The notes under the pieces were generated by a model, which was given only the letters and a program-made list of their open reading frames with translations, was not told where the DNA came from and did not search any database. Made by a program: the position numbers and the translations under genes. Shown piece by piece: positions 35,231 through 43,831 of a DNA stretch of 59,923 nt (positions are counted from its first letter, which is position 1; each line of letters opens with the position of its first letter). Location: assembly GCA_945787505.1 (NCBI GenBank), contig CALZHC010000003.1:1-59923 (forward strand). Direction: 5' to 3'. The stretch comes from an uncultured Alistipes sp. GTDB taxonomy: Bacteria > Bacteroidota > Bacteroidia > Bacteroidales > UBA932.

Positions 35231-37660
35231 ATGAAGAAACTCGACCTTTTCATACTCAAGTCATTTTTTGGTCCATTCCTCATGACCTTCTTCGTCACGG
35301 CATTTATTTTCGTGATGCAGTTTCTGTGGATGTACATTGATGATCTGGTAGGGAAAGGTCTGAGTATATGGGTGATTCTGGAGTTCCTGGGGTGGGGATC
35401 GGCAACAACGCTTCCATATACCATGCCCCTTTCCACTCTTCTGGCTTCAATTATGACCTTCGGTAATTTCGGAGAACATAATGAACTGCTCTCCATGAAG
35501 GCTGCGGGCATTTCGCTCCAGAGGGCACTCTATCCGCTTGTCTATGTGGCAATAGTGATCAGCATCTCTGCATTCTTTGTTTCAAATAATCTTATTCCTT
35601 TGGCTTACAACAAGATATATACTCTTCAGTATGATATCTCAAAGACTAAGGAGGAGATAAAGATTCCCACAGGTACTTTCTACAATGGTATCGACGGATA
35701 TTCCCTCAGAGTCGATGACCGTAACAAGGAGACTGGAATGATGTATGGTGTAATGGTCTACAACCATACATCAAACAAGGGAAATGTCTCTCTGGCTATT
35801 GCTGATTCAGGTATGATCCGCTCTACAGCAGACAAGAAAGCTCTTCTCTTTACTCTATATAGCGGAGTATCTTATGAGGAGAATACCAAACTCTCATACA
35901 AGGATACAGTGAGTGAAGTGAACCAGGTCGATTTCTCCATGCAGGAGGTAGTCATCCCTTTGGAAAACTACTCTTTCCAAAAATCGGAAAAGGAGAGATA
36001 TGGCTCTGATATCATGGCGAGGAATCTCGAGCAGTTAAGGAATGACAGGGACTCTATCGGGGCCAAATACGACAAGACAATAACTGAACATGAGCTGAAT
36101 GTCAACTACTCCATTGCGCTTGAAAAGGCTTCCCAGCTTGATACTGCTAAGAACAAGGGGCTCAGCTCCCGTTTTGACGTGGATACCTTGATGGCCTGCG
36201 CTTCGCATCAATCAGAACTCAGTGCCGTCGAAGGGGCATTAAAGGCTGTCAAGAAGTCTATACAGACGATGCAGACGTACGACAGGGAGATAAATCAGCA
36301 TACCTACTATCTTAGAAGGATCGATCTGGAGTATATGAGGAAGTTTACCCTCTCTTTTGCATGTTTGATTTTCTTCTTCATAGGTGCACCTTTGGGGGCT
36401 ATTATCAGAAAAGGAGGACTGGGAACACCCATGATTGTCTCTTCTATGTTTTTTGTCCTCTATTGGGTGGTGGATATTTCCGGAAAGAAACTGGCCAAGG
36501 ATGGGGCAATAACACCTGAGTTGGGAGCATTTCTCTCTACAATGGTCCTGCTGCCTATAAGTGTTTTCCTAACATGGAAGTCTACCAAAGATTCGGCAAT
36601 TTTCAATATAGATTCATATATTCAGGCAATTAAGAAAGTATTCAGTAAGTTCATTATGTTATCTAAACGAAAGATTAAACCAAAAATAGTATTTATGGGG
36701 ACTCCGGAATTTGCTGTCGAGTCCCTGAAGGCACTTATTGAGGGTGGCTATGATGTGGCTGCTGTAGTCACTGTTCCTGACCGCAAGAGCGGCAGGGGTC
36801 TTAAGGTGTCATACTCTCCTGTCAAGAAGTATCTTCTCTCGCTGGGTGAGGATGGAGAACATTCACCTATAGAGCTGTTGCAACCGGAGTCTCTTAAGGA
36901 CTCTGGGTTCAAGAGTCGGCTTGAAGAGATCAATGCAGACATATTCGTAGTCGTTGCTTTCAGGATGTTGCCGCGTGCCATCTGGTCTATGCCCCGTTTC
37001 GGTACTTTTAACCTCCATTCTTCCCTTCTGCCCAAGTATCGCGGGGCGGCTCCCATGAACTGGGCCATCATCAATGGTGAGACCGAGAGCGGTGTTACTA
37101 CTTTCCTCCTTGATGATAAGATTGATACCGGTTCCATTATCATGTCTGAATCTGTATCCATATCTGAAGATGAAACAGTTGGGGAACTTTATGAACAGCT
37201 CCAGACGATCGGGGCCCGTCTTGTCCTCAAGAGTGTCGATGCTCTTGCCAACGGCACTGCAGAGCCCGTTGCCCAGTCTGATATAGAATCTGTTCCGGAG
37301 TATGCAAGATATGCTCCCAAGCTCACTGCAGAGACATTGCGTATAGATTGGAACTCTACTCGCAGGGATGTGATGAATCTAGTCAGGGGTCTCTCTCCTG
37401 TTCCTGCTGCCCATTCCAATCTAGTATGTGATGATAACGTAATGGATGTGAAGATCTATTCTGTGGCTGTGCCTTCTGATGATAGCCGGACTCCTACAGA
37501 CCTTCATTGCGGTGAAGTGGCAAAAGATGGCAGAAGACTCTTTGTGGGATGTGCCGATGGTGCCATTGAAATCCTTGAACTTCAGATACCTGGCAAAAGA
37601 CGTTTGAGCGCTTCTGACTTTCTTCTGGGATTCAGGGGCGAAGGAGCACGTTTTGAATAG
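35231..37660 (+). CDS. LptF/LptG-family permease fused to methionyl-tRNA formyltransferase
   Basis: One uninterrupted 809-residue frame. Residues 1 to about 470 are an LptF/G permease: N-terminal membrane helices (FILKSFFGPFLMTFFV), a periplasmic region with a charged insertion, and C-terminal helices (SFACLIFFFIGAPLGAIIRK). Residues about 485-809 are a complete Fmt: MGTPEFAVESL at 489, formyl-folate-binding FNLHSSLLPKYRGAAP with catalytic N594 and H596, then DDKIDTGSII and the C-terminal tRNA-binding domain. The junction is FSKFIMLSKRKIKPKIVFMG with no stop. An in-frame ATG at 36656 (M476) would yield a free 334-residue Fmt by internal initiation. A lost stop codon, real or a sequencing error, is the alternative explanation. 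It is the only fmt in the window and would place Fmt at the membrane. Confidence 0.85.
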   Translation: MKKLDLFILKSFFGPFLMTFFVTAFIFVMQFLWMYIDDLVGKGLSIWVILEFLGWGSATTLPYTMPLSTLLASIMTFGNFGEHNELLSMKAAGISLQRALYPLVYVAIVISISAFFVSNNLIPLAYNKIYTLQYDISKTKEEIKIPTGTFYNGIDGYSLRVDDRNKETGMMYGVMVYNHTSNKGNVSLAIADSGMIRSTADKKALLFTLYSGVSYEENTKLSYKDTVSEVNQVDFSMQEVVIPLENYSFQKSEKERYGSDIMARNLEQLRNDRDSIGAKYDKTITEHELNVNYSIALEKASQLDTAKNKGLSSRFDVDTLMACASHQSELSAVEGALKAVKKSIQTMQTYDREINQHTYYLRRIDLEYMRKFTLSFACLIFFFIGAPLGAIIRKGGLGTPMIVSSMFFVLYWVVDISGKKLAKDGAITPELGAFLSTMVLLPISVFLTWKSTKDSAIFNIDSYIQAIKKVFSKFIMLSKRKIKPKIVFMGTPEFAVESLKALIEGGYDVAAVVTVPDRKSGRGLKVSYSPVKKYLLSLGEDGEHSPIELLQPESLKDSGFKSRLEEINADIFVVVAFRMLPRAIWSMPRFGTFNLHSSLLPKYRGAAPMNWAIINGETESGVTTFLLDDKIDTGSIIMSESVSISEDETVGELYEQLQTIGARLVLKSVDALANGTAEPVAQSDIESVPEYARYAPKLTAETLRIDWNSTRRDVMNLVRGLSPVPAAHSNLVCDDNVMDVKIYSVAVPSDDSRTPTDLHCGEVAKDGRRLFVGCADGAIEILELQIPGKRRLSASDFLLGFRGEGARFE

Positions 37661-37666
37661 AACAAT

Positions 37667-38383
37667 ATGTTTATGAAAAAGGGTTGGAAAGAGTGTGCGA
37701 TTCTCTGTAACGGAGCTTTCCCTGTAAACGAGCAGGTTCTCACAGGGCTCTTGGCTTCAGACATGGTTGTGTGTTGTGACGGGGCAGTCGAGAATCTTTT
37801 TCCATATAGGGAGCCTGACTATATTGTTGGAGATCTGGATTCAATCTCTGCGCTTATGCGGGAAAAATTCTCCGATAGGGTTATCCATATCTCTGAGCAG
37901 CAGACCAATGATCTCTCCAAGTGTTTCAGGTTTGTCTGTTCCCTAATTGTCGAGTCTGCTCCTGATCCGAATTTTTTTATTACTGTTTATGGAGCTACAG
38001 GGAAGAGGGAGGACCATACTTTAGCAAATATATCTCTTCTGGCAGATTTTAACAAGGTTCTGTTGGATATGGGTTACACAGGAAGAATTGCTCTTGTGAC
38101 TGACGAGGGGACTTTCTTCCCTCTGTATGGTTCTGCTTCATTCAATGTGAGGACAGGTATTCCTGTCTCCCTTTTTGCTTTTGACAGGGATTTGAGGATC
38201 AAGAGTACAGGTCTGGAGTATCCAACCGATTCTGTTGTTTTCGATATGTGGTGGAAGGCGACCTTGAACAGAACGAACTCTTGTACCCTCTCCCTTGAGT
38301 TTGATAAAAACGGAAAAGCTTTAATCTATTTTGCATCTTTTTTTGTGAATATCAGAGAAATAATTACTTTTGCCCGTGAATGA
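37667..38383 (+). CDS. Thiamine pyrophosphokinase
   Basis: This enzyme converts thiamine to thiamine pyrophosphate using ATP. The 238-residue product carries CDGAVENL, the DYIVGDLDSI motif near residue 54 and QQTNDLSKCF, all signatures of the family, with GATGKREDHTLANI in the middle. It starts at 37667 (or 37673) after the fusion gene and overlaps the first M23 gene (ATGA). Confidence 0.9.
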   Translation: MFMKKGWKECAILCNGAFPVNEQVLTGLLASDMVVCCDGAVENLFPYREPDYIVGDLDSISALMREKFSDRVIHISEQQTNDLSKCFRFVCSLIVESAPDPNFFITVYGATGKREDHTLANISLLADFNKVLLDMGYTGRIALVTDEGTFFPLYGSASFNVRTGIPVSLFAFDRDLRIKSTGLEYPTDSVVFDMWWKATLNRTNSCTLSLEFDKNGKALIYFASFFVNIREIITFARE

Positions 38384-39363
38384 AAAGGACTAAGAGATAC
38401 ATATTTAACAAAGAGACGCTCAATTACGATGTCGTAAAGTCTCCCTCAGAGTTCTGGCTCTACACCAAATCGGTTCTTCCGTTCGTTTTGGTGGGGGTTG
38501 CTATGTTCGTGCTCATGCTCTTCGTCGGTGACAAATATGACATTAAAAATCCCAAGTCGTATATGATCGACAAGAGATCTAAAGAGTGGAGGTCCAAGAT
38601 GGAAATTGTAGTCAGGAGGATGGATAACGTGAGGGGACAGTTGCATGCCATGGAGATGAGGGACAATAATCTTTACCGCCTGATATTCGGTATGGAACCT
38701 ATATCGTCGGATGTCCGCGAAGCAGGTTATGGCGGTGTGGACAGATATTCGTATCTGACAGCTACTGACCCTTTTGGAAAGGTTACCTCTATGGTTATAG
38801 AGTCTGATGTCCTCACCAAGAAGGCATATCTTCAGTCCAAATCGTTTGATCAGATTACCCTCTTTTCAGACAGAGCTGAGGAGATGGTCTCTTGTGTTCC
38901 GAATATTCCGCCTGTCAAGTTCGAGAATGTAAGACATACGTCGGGTTTCGGCATGCGTCGTGATCCGGTTACCAAGGCTAGAATGAGACATCATAACGGT
39001 GTAGACCTTGCACCCCGTTTTGGTCAGGTCGGAGAACCTGTATATGTTACAGGGGACGGTGTGGTTACTGCAGTCTCTTTCCAGATGGGTGGCTTCGGTA
39101 ATTATGTGACAGTGGACCATGGTTTCGGCTATGTGACCAGGTATGCCCATCTGAGAAAAGCCAATGTAGCAGTAGGCCAAAAACTCAAACGCGGCCAGCA
39201 GATCGGGGAAATGGGCAATACTGGCCGTTCTACAGGTACTCACCTTCACTATGAGGTGATTTATATGGGCAAGCCGGTCAACCCTCTCAACTACTATGAC
39301 AAGGATTTGGCCGCTGAAGATTTTAATTCTATCATAGATTCTCCGGAGATTCCTTTAAGCTGA
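38380..39363 (+). CDS. Membrane-anchored M23-family peptidase, copy 1
   Basis: A 327-residue protein with one N-terminal membrane segment (about residues 30-48), a helical stretch (SKMEIVVRRMDNVRGQLHAM) and a C-terminal LytM-type zinc domain. The ligands HHNGVD and HLHYE are present, so it should be active on peptidoglycan cross-links. A second, related gene follows after one base. Bacteroidota commonly have such an M23 protein between alaS and a MerR gene. Confidence 0.92.
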   Translation: MKRTKRYIFNKETLNYDVVKSPSEFWLYTKSVLPFVLVGVAMFVLMLFVGDKYDIKNPKSYMIDKRSKEWRSKMEIVVRRMDNVRGQLHAMEMRDNNLYRLIFGMEPISSDVREAGYGGVDRYSYLTATDPFGKVTSMVIESDVLTKKAYLQSKSFDQITLFSDRAEEMVSCVPNIPPVKFENVRHTSGFGMRRDPVTKARMRHHNGVDLAPRFGQVGEPVYVTGDGVVTAVSFQMGGFGNYVTVDHGFGYVTRYAHLRKANVAVGQKLKRGQQIGEMGNTGRSTGTHLHYEVIYMGKPVNPLNYYDKDLAAEDFNSIIDSPEIPLS

Positions 39364-39364
39364 T

Positions 39365-40315
39365 ATGGGAAAACTCAGATATGACAAAGAGAAGTTGGAG
39401 TTTGTAGAAGACAGTCACTCCTTCTGGTACTATGTCAGGAAGGGGGCGTTGTTTCTGTTGAAGGCGGTCGGTGTGGCCGTAATACTCTACTTATTGTATT
39501 CTCTTATTGTCACCAGTAGCGATGATATCCGCAAGCAAAGGGAGACTGAACTAATGCAGAGGGAATATGATGAACTCAATTCCAAAGTAGATCTGCTCGA
39601 GAAGGTGGTGAACGATCTTCAATCTAAAGATGAAAGGATTTATTCGGATATTTTCAATACTGGGTTTCCTGAAATATCTTTCAGAGTATCAGATGATTCG
39701 ATTACCTCTTATGCGGCAGATACTACATTCGGAGCATCCCTTGTCCTGCATACCAAAGAGAGGATAGAGAGGGTCTCCTCCAGTTTTGATAATTGTGAGG
39801 CTTTGTTGGATGAAGTGCTTGGCTTTAAGGATTTCTCAATGGAGGGTATTCCATCCATTATTCCCATTGCCAATATTTCGCCATCCAATATCGGGGCTTC
39901 TCTGGGTCGCAAAATCCATCCGTTCTACAAGCAACTTGTTTTTCATGATGGCATGGATTTGATTGCTCCTATCGGGACAGATGTTATGGCTACTGCCTCA
40001 GGTAAGGTGATCAAAGTTGAAAGGTCTAAGAGAAATAGGGGGAATGTCGTAGAGATAGACCATCTTAACGGATATGTTACCACTTATTCACATCTTTCAG
40101 ATATTCTGGTACGAAACGGGCAGATGGTCCAAGCGGGTAAAATTATTGGTCGTGTAGGAAATACAGGTACATCTTTTGCACCTCACCTCCACTACCAGGT
40201 TATTTTCAATGGTGAACCTTCAGATCCGATGAACTATTTCATTTCGGAACTTGATATGAATGATTATGAGGATTTTCTGACTGTCGTTCTCAATACCGGA
40301 CAGTCACTTGATTAA
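39365..40315 (+). CDS. Membrane-anchored M23-family peptidase, copy 2
   Basis: A 316-residue paralogue of the preceding product. It has the same plan: short cytoplasmic start (MGKLRYDKEKLEFVED), one membrane helix, a coiled coil (REYDELNSKVDLLEKVVNDL) and a LytM domain with FHDGMDL and HLHYQ ligands retained. The two starts also resemble each other (YNFKETLNYDVV-type and YDKEKLEFVED), pointing to tandem duplication. Its partners in cell-wall turnover are not known. Confidence 0.92.
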   Translation: MGKLRYDKEKLEFVEDSHSFWYYVRKGALFLLKAVGVAVILYLLYSLIVTSSDDIRKQRETELMQREYDELNSKVDLLEKVVNDLQSKDERIYSDIFNTGFPEISFRVSDDSITSYAADTTFGASLVLHTKERIERVSSSFDNCEALLDEVLGFKDFSMEGIPSIIPIANISPSNIGASLGRKIHPFYKQLVFHDGMDLIAPIGTDVMATASGKVIKVERSKRNRGNVVEIDHLNGYVTTYSHLSDILVRNGQMVQAGKIIGRVGNTGTSFAPHLHYQVIFNGEPSDPMNYFISELDMNDYEDFLTVVLNTGQSLD

Positions 40316-40326
40316 TTTTTGCAGTT

Positions 40327-40677
40327 ATGCCGTACAAAGAATATGTCCCCGGTAAGATATATTGGTCCATTGGGGAGGTAGCACAGTTGCTCAATGAAAG
40401 CACTTCGAGAGTAAGGTTCTGGACTGACCATTTCAAATCTTTTGTCAAGCCTGTCAGAAATGCCAGGGGTGACAGGAAGTATACTGAGAGTGATATAGAT
40501 GCATTGAAAGTGATTCAGTATCTGGTTACGGAGAGGAGGATGACTCTTGAAGGGGCTGCATCTACGATGAAGAATTCTATGGATAGCACTGCCAGAGAGG
40601 CTCAGGTAGTATTCCGGCTCAGGCGTATTCAGGATAGGTTGAATGACATTGCACAGATTATTGATGAGAACTGCTAA
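40327..40677 (+). CDS. MerR-family transcriptional regulator
   Basis: A 116-residue regulator with a winged helix-turn-helix (YWSIGEVAQLLNESTSRVRF, then WTDHF) and a short C-terminal helix for dimerisation. Unlike metal sensors of the family it has no cysteine-rich effector site; the only cysteine is the last residue. The same gene occurs between M23 and nif3 genes in many Bacteroidota, with unknown targets. It overlaps nif3 by 14 bases. Confidence 0.88.
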   Translation: MPYKEYVPGKIYWSIGEVAQLLNESTSRVRFWTDHFKSFVKPVRNARGDRKYTESDIDALKVIQYLVTERRMTLEGAASTMKNSMDSTAREAQVVFRLRRIQDRLNDIAQIIDENC

Positions 40678-41443
40678 AGAGATTATAGAGGCCATAGAGG
40701 AATTTGCTCCCCTTTCCAATCAGGAGGGCTGGGACAATAGTGGTCTGCAGGTGGGTGATCCGGAGATTTTAGTGGATTCGGCTCTTGTGGGTCTTGATCC
40801 TACTTATGAGCTCATCTGCGAAGCCCGAGATAGGGGAATAAAATTGATCATTACCCATCACCCTCTGATCTTCAAGGGAATAAAGAGGATTACTGAGGAT
40901 GACCCTACCGGCCGTTGTATAATAGAGGCCATTCGTAACGGAATAGTCATTTATTCTACCCACACCGCTTCGGACAAGGTTCTGGAGGGTGTCAGCGGAG
41001 CTGCTGCGAAGATGCTCGGTCTTCAGGATGTTTCGGTTCTGGAGTGTGACAAGGATCCTGAGGTGGGACTGGGAGTTGTAGGCAATCTCCCTTATCCGAT
41101 GAAGGATGAAGAATTTATCAAGTATGTAAAACAGTGTCTTGATGTCAAAAATGTCAGAACTTCTCGTCCTGTCGGAAAGAAGATTTCCAGAGTCGCCTTC
41201 TGTGGCGGCAGCGGAGGCTCTCTCATTGGTTCTGCTATAGAAGCGGGGGCCGATGCCTATATAAGTGGTGATATAAAGTATCACGATTTTTTTACCGGAG
41301 ATGCTTTGCTGATTGTAGATCCGGGACATTTTGAGACGGAAGCTCAGATTATGAAAGTATTCGTTGAGGTTGTTAAGAAAAAATTTCCTAACTTTGCCGT
41401 CTTAATTGGAGAGCAAATCCATAATCCTGTTTATTATTATTAA
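40664..41443 (+). CDS. Nif3-like dinuclear metal-centre protein
   Basis: A 259-residue member of the NIF3/YbgI family with the metal ligands in ITHHPLIFKG, YSTHTASDK and DPGHFETE. It is the compact form, without the PII-like insertion found in longer homologues. The function of the family is not settled. ATG 40664 is chosen, inside the end of the MerR gene; the in-frame ATG at 40643 is an alternative. Confidence 0.9.
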   Translation: MRTAKEIIEAIEEFAPLSNQEGWDNSGLQVGDPEILVDSALVGLDPTYELICEARDRGIKLIITHHPLIFKGIKRITEDDPTGRCIIEAIRNGIVIYSTHTASDKVLEGVSGAAAKMLGLQDVSVLECDKDPEVGLGVVGNLPYPMKDEEFIKYVKQCLDVKNVRTSRPVGKKISRVAFCGGSGGSLIGSAIEAGADAYISGDIKYHDFFTGDALLIVDPGHFETEAQIMKVFVEVVKKKFPNFAVLIGEQIHNPVYYY

Positions 41444-41452
41444 TTACAATAT

Positions 41453-42271
41453 ATGGCGACAAATATTCATAAGACTGTAGAAGAGACTCCTGTAGACTGC
41501 AGGGAAACTTTTATGTCTCTTTCCAAGAGTATGAATGAATCTGAGGCTACTATGGAGCAAAAGCTTCATACCCTCTACTTGATTCAGCAGAAAGACTCTA
41601 AAATAGATGAAATCCATCTCTTGTTGGGAGAACTTCCCGATGAGATTTCAGATCTTGAAGATGAAATCGAAGGTCTCAAGACCAGAGCTTCCAAGATAAA
41701 AGATGAAATCAATGAATCTGAGAAGTTCGTGATGCAGAGAAAGATTGATTCTGATAACTGCAAGGCTGCCATTGAAAAATATCAGGAACAGCAGAAAAAT
41801 GTCAAGAATAGCAGGGAGTATGTCTCCATTTCCAGGGAGATCGAGTACCAGCAGCTTGAACTTGAACTTGCTACCAAAAAGATCAGTGAGAAGAATAAAC
41901 ATATCTCTGAATTGAAGGTAGCTCTCAAGAATGCTGAAGAGAGTCTCAAACAGAGAGCTCTTGACCTTGAGGCAAAGAAGACTGAATGTGAAGCGATTAC
42001 TAATGAGACATGTAAAGAAGAATCTCTCCTTGTTGAGGAGATTACCAAACTTAAGGCAAGCCTCGATGCAAGAACTCTTGCTGCTTACGAAATGGTAAGA
42101 AGCAATACACATAACGGTCTGGCTGTAGTAACTGTCCAGAGGGATGCGTGTGGAGGTTGCTTTAACAAGATTCCACCACAGAGACAGCTCGATATCGCTA
42201 TGAACAAGAAGATCATAGTGTGCGAGTATTGCGGAAGGATTCTTGTGAGTCCTGATTTCGACAACGAGTAA
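41453..42271 (+). CDS. Coiled-coil protein with C-terminal C4 zinc ribbon
   Basis: A 272-residue protein. Residues about 35-215 are a long helical hairpin (EISDLEDEIEGLKTRASKIK, then LELELATKKISEKNKHISEL). The end has two CxxC pairs, CGGCFNKIPP and CEYCGRI, forming a zinc ribbon. This is the zf-RING_7/CT398-like family, conserved next to nif3 in many bacteria with unclear function. A terminator follows. Confidence 0.88.
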   Translation: MATNIHKTVEETPVDCRETFMSLSKSMNESEATMEQKLHTLYLIQQKDSKIDEIHLLLGELPDEISDLEDEIEGLKTRASKIKDEINESEKFVMQRKIDSDNCKAAIEKYQEQQKNVKNSREYVSISREIEYQQLELELATKKISEKNKHISELKVALKNAEESLKQRALDLEAKKTECEAITNETCKEESLLVEEITKLKASLDARTLAAYEMVRSNTHNGLAVVTVQRDACGGCFNKIPPQRQLDIAMNKKIIVCEYCGRILVSPDFDNE

Positions 42272-42285
42272 TCTTTTGTAAACAT

Positions 42286-42339
42286 AAAGGCCTCTGACCC
42301 AATATTCCTTTGCGAATATGGGGAAGGAGGCTTTTTTTT
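42286..42339 (+). terminator. Terminator between zinc-ribbon gene and dnaB
   Basis: An outer stem aaaggcctc/gaggcttt with one bulge encloses an inner stem cccaatattc/gaatatgggg with one mismatch and loop ctttgc; a run of eight T ends at 42339. It stops only 13 bases before the dnaB ATG. Confidence 0.8.
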
Positions 42340-42352
42340 GAAGCGGTTGCTT

Positions 42353-43831
42353 ATGGCTAAAAACACAAAATTCAATAAAACCGATGTATCTATCAGTGCT
42401 ATAGGCGTTGATATCGGAAAGGTTCCCCCTCAGGCAATTGATGTTGAGGAGGCTGTGTTGGGCGCACTGATGATAGAGCCCAATGTGGCCCCCGAAGCTC
42501 TTGATTCATTGAATGCCGACTGTTTCTATAAAGATGCCAATAAGAAGATTTTCAGTGCAATTAGTTCTTTGGCGTCTAATCACAATCCGATTGATATCCT
42601 GACCGTTTCCGAGGAGTTGAAAAAGAACCATGCGTTGGAAGAGGTTGGCGGACTCTATTATCTGAGCCAGCTTACTTCTAATGTGGGTACTGCCGCCAAT
42701 ATTGATTACCATTCCAAGATTCTGCTGCAGAAGTATATTCAGCGAGAACTGATTACCATATCTGCCCAGATTCAGAAGGATTCATTCGATGATGCGGTTC
42801 CTGTCGATGATCTGCTCGATGCCTCACAACAGAAGCTTTTTACTCTTGCCGAGAGGAATATGAAGAGGGAAACCAGGCAGATCAGTGATGTTATCAAGGA
42901 TGCCATCAATGATATTGAGTTAAACCAGACCAGAGGGGATGGACTGAGTGGTGTGGCCTCCGGATTCACAGGGCTTGACAAGGTAACCCTCGGGTGGCAG
43001 GCATCCGACCTGATTATCATTGCAGCCCGTCCTGCTATGGGTAAGACCGCTTTTGTCCTGACTATGGCGAGGAATATGGCGGTGGATCATCATATCCCGG
43101 TTGCATTTTTTTCTTTGGAAATGTCTTCAAAGCAGCTGGTAAAGCGTCTGCTCGTTTCTGAGACCGGTCTCTCTTCAGAGAAGATCAGGGGTGGCAAGAA
43201 ACTTGCAGAATTTGAATTGGTGCAACTTAACGAGAAGATAAAGGATCTCTCCAACTCGCCTTTGTATATTGACGATACACCATCCCTATCTATCTACGAG
43301 TTCAGATCCAAGGCACGCAGGCTCGTCAGGACTGCAGGTGTTAAGCTCATTGTGATAGACTACCTTCAGCTACTTACAGGTCCTCCTGAACTCAGGGGAA
43401 TGCGCGAACAGGAGGTCTCCAATATATCAAGATCGCTTAAGGCTATTGCAAAAGAGCTTGATATCCCCATTATCGCTCTTTCTCAGCTGAGCCGTGCAGT
43501 GGAGACCAGAGGAGGCAACAGACGTCCCCAGTTGAGTGACTTGCGAGAATCCGGTGCAATTGAGCAGGATGCTGATATAGTAATGTTCATTCACAGACCG
43601 GAGTATTATGGTATTGAAGAGGAGGGAGATATTCAGGGTAAATCAGAGATTATCATAGCCAAGCACAGAAATGGTTCCACCGATGTCGTGCAGATGAGGT
43701 TCAAGGCATCTGAAGCCCGTTTCGTAGATATCAATGATGGGGATTTCTTCGAATCTTCAGATGGCTCAAGTATGCAGTATCAGTCAAGTATGAATAGTTT
43801 TGACGATTCGGAATACAATAATGACTTTTAG
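42353..43831 (+). CDS. dnaB: Replicative DNA helicase DnaB
   Basis: A 492-residue hexameric helicase that unwinds DNA at the fork. The N-terminal domain contains VPPQAIDVEEAVLGALMIEP, the motor has Walker A ARPAMGKTAF, and IVIDYLQLL (Walker B) and SGAIEQDADIVMFIHRPEYY follow. An upstream in-frame TTG (42338) lies in the terminator T run, so ATG 42353 is preferred. It overlaps the next gene by 11 bases. Confidence 0.97.
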   Translation: MAKNTKFNKTDVSISAIGVDIGKVPPQAIDVEEAVLGALMIEPNVAPEALDSLNADCFYKDANKKIFSAISSLASNHNPIDILTVSEELKKNHALEEVGGLYYLSQLTSNVGTAANIDYHSKILLQKYIQRELITISAQIQKDSFDDAVPVDDLLDASQQKLFTLAERNMKRETRQISDVIKDAINDIELNQTRGDGLSGVASGFTGLDKVTLGWQASDLIIIAARPAMGKTAFVLTMARNMAVDHHIPVAFFSLEMSSKQLVKRLLVSETGLSSEKIRGGKKLAEFELVQLNEKIKDLSNSPLYIDDTPSLSIYEFRSKARRLVRTAGVKLIVIDYLQLLTGPPELRGMREQEVSNISRSLKAIAKELDIPIIALSQLSRAVETRGGNRRPQLSDLRESGAIEQDADIVMFIHRPEYYGIEEEGDIQGKSEIIIAKHRNGSTDVVQMRFKASEARFVDINDGDFFESSDGSSMQYQSSMNSFDDSEYNNDF

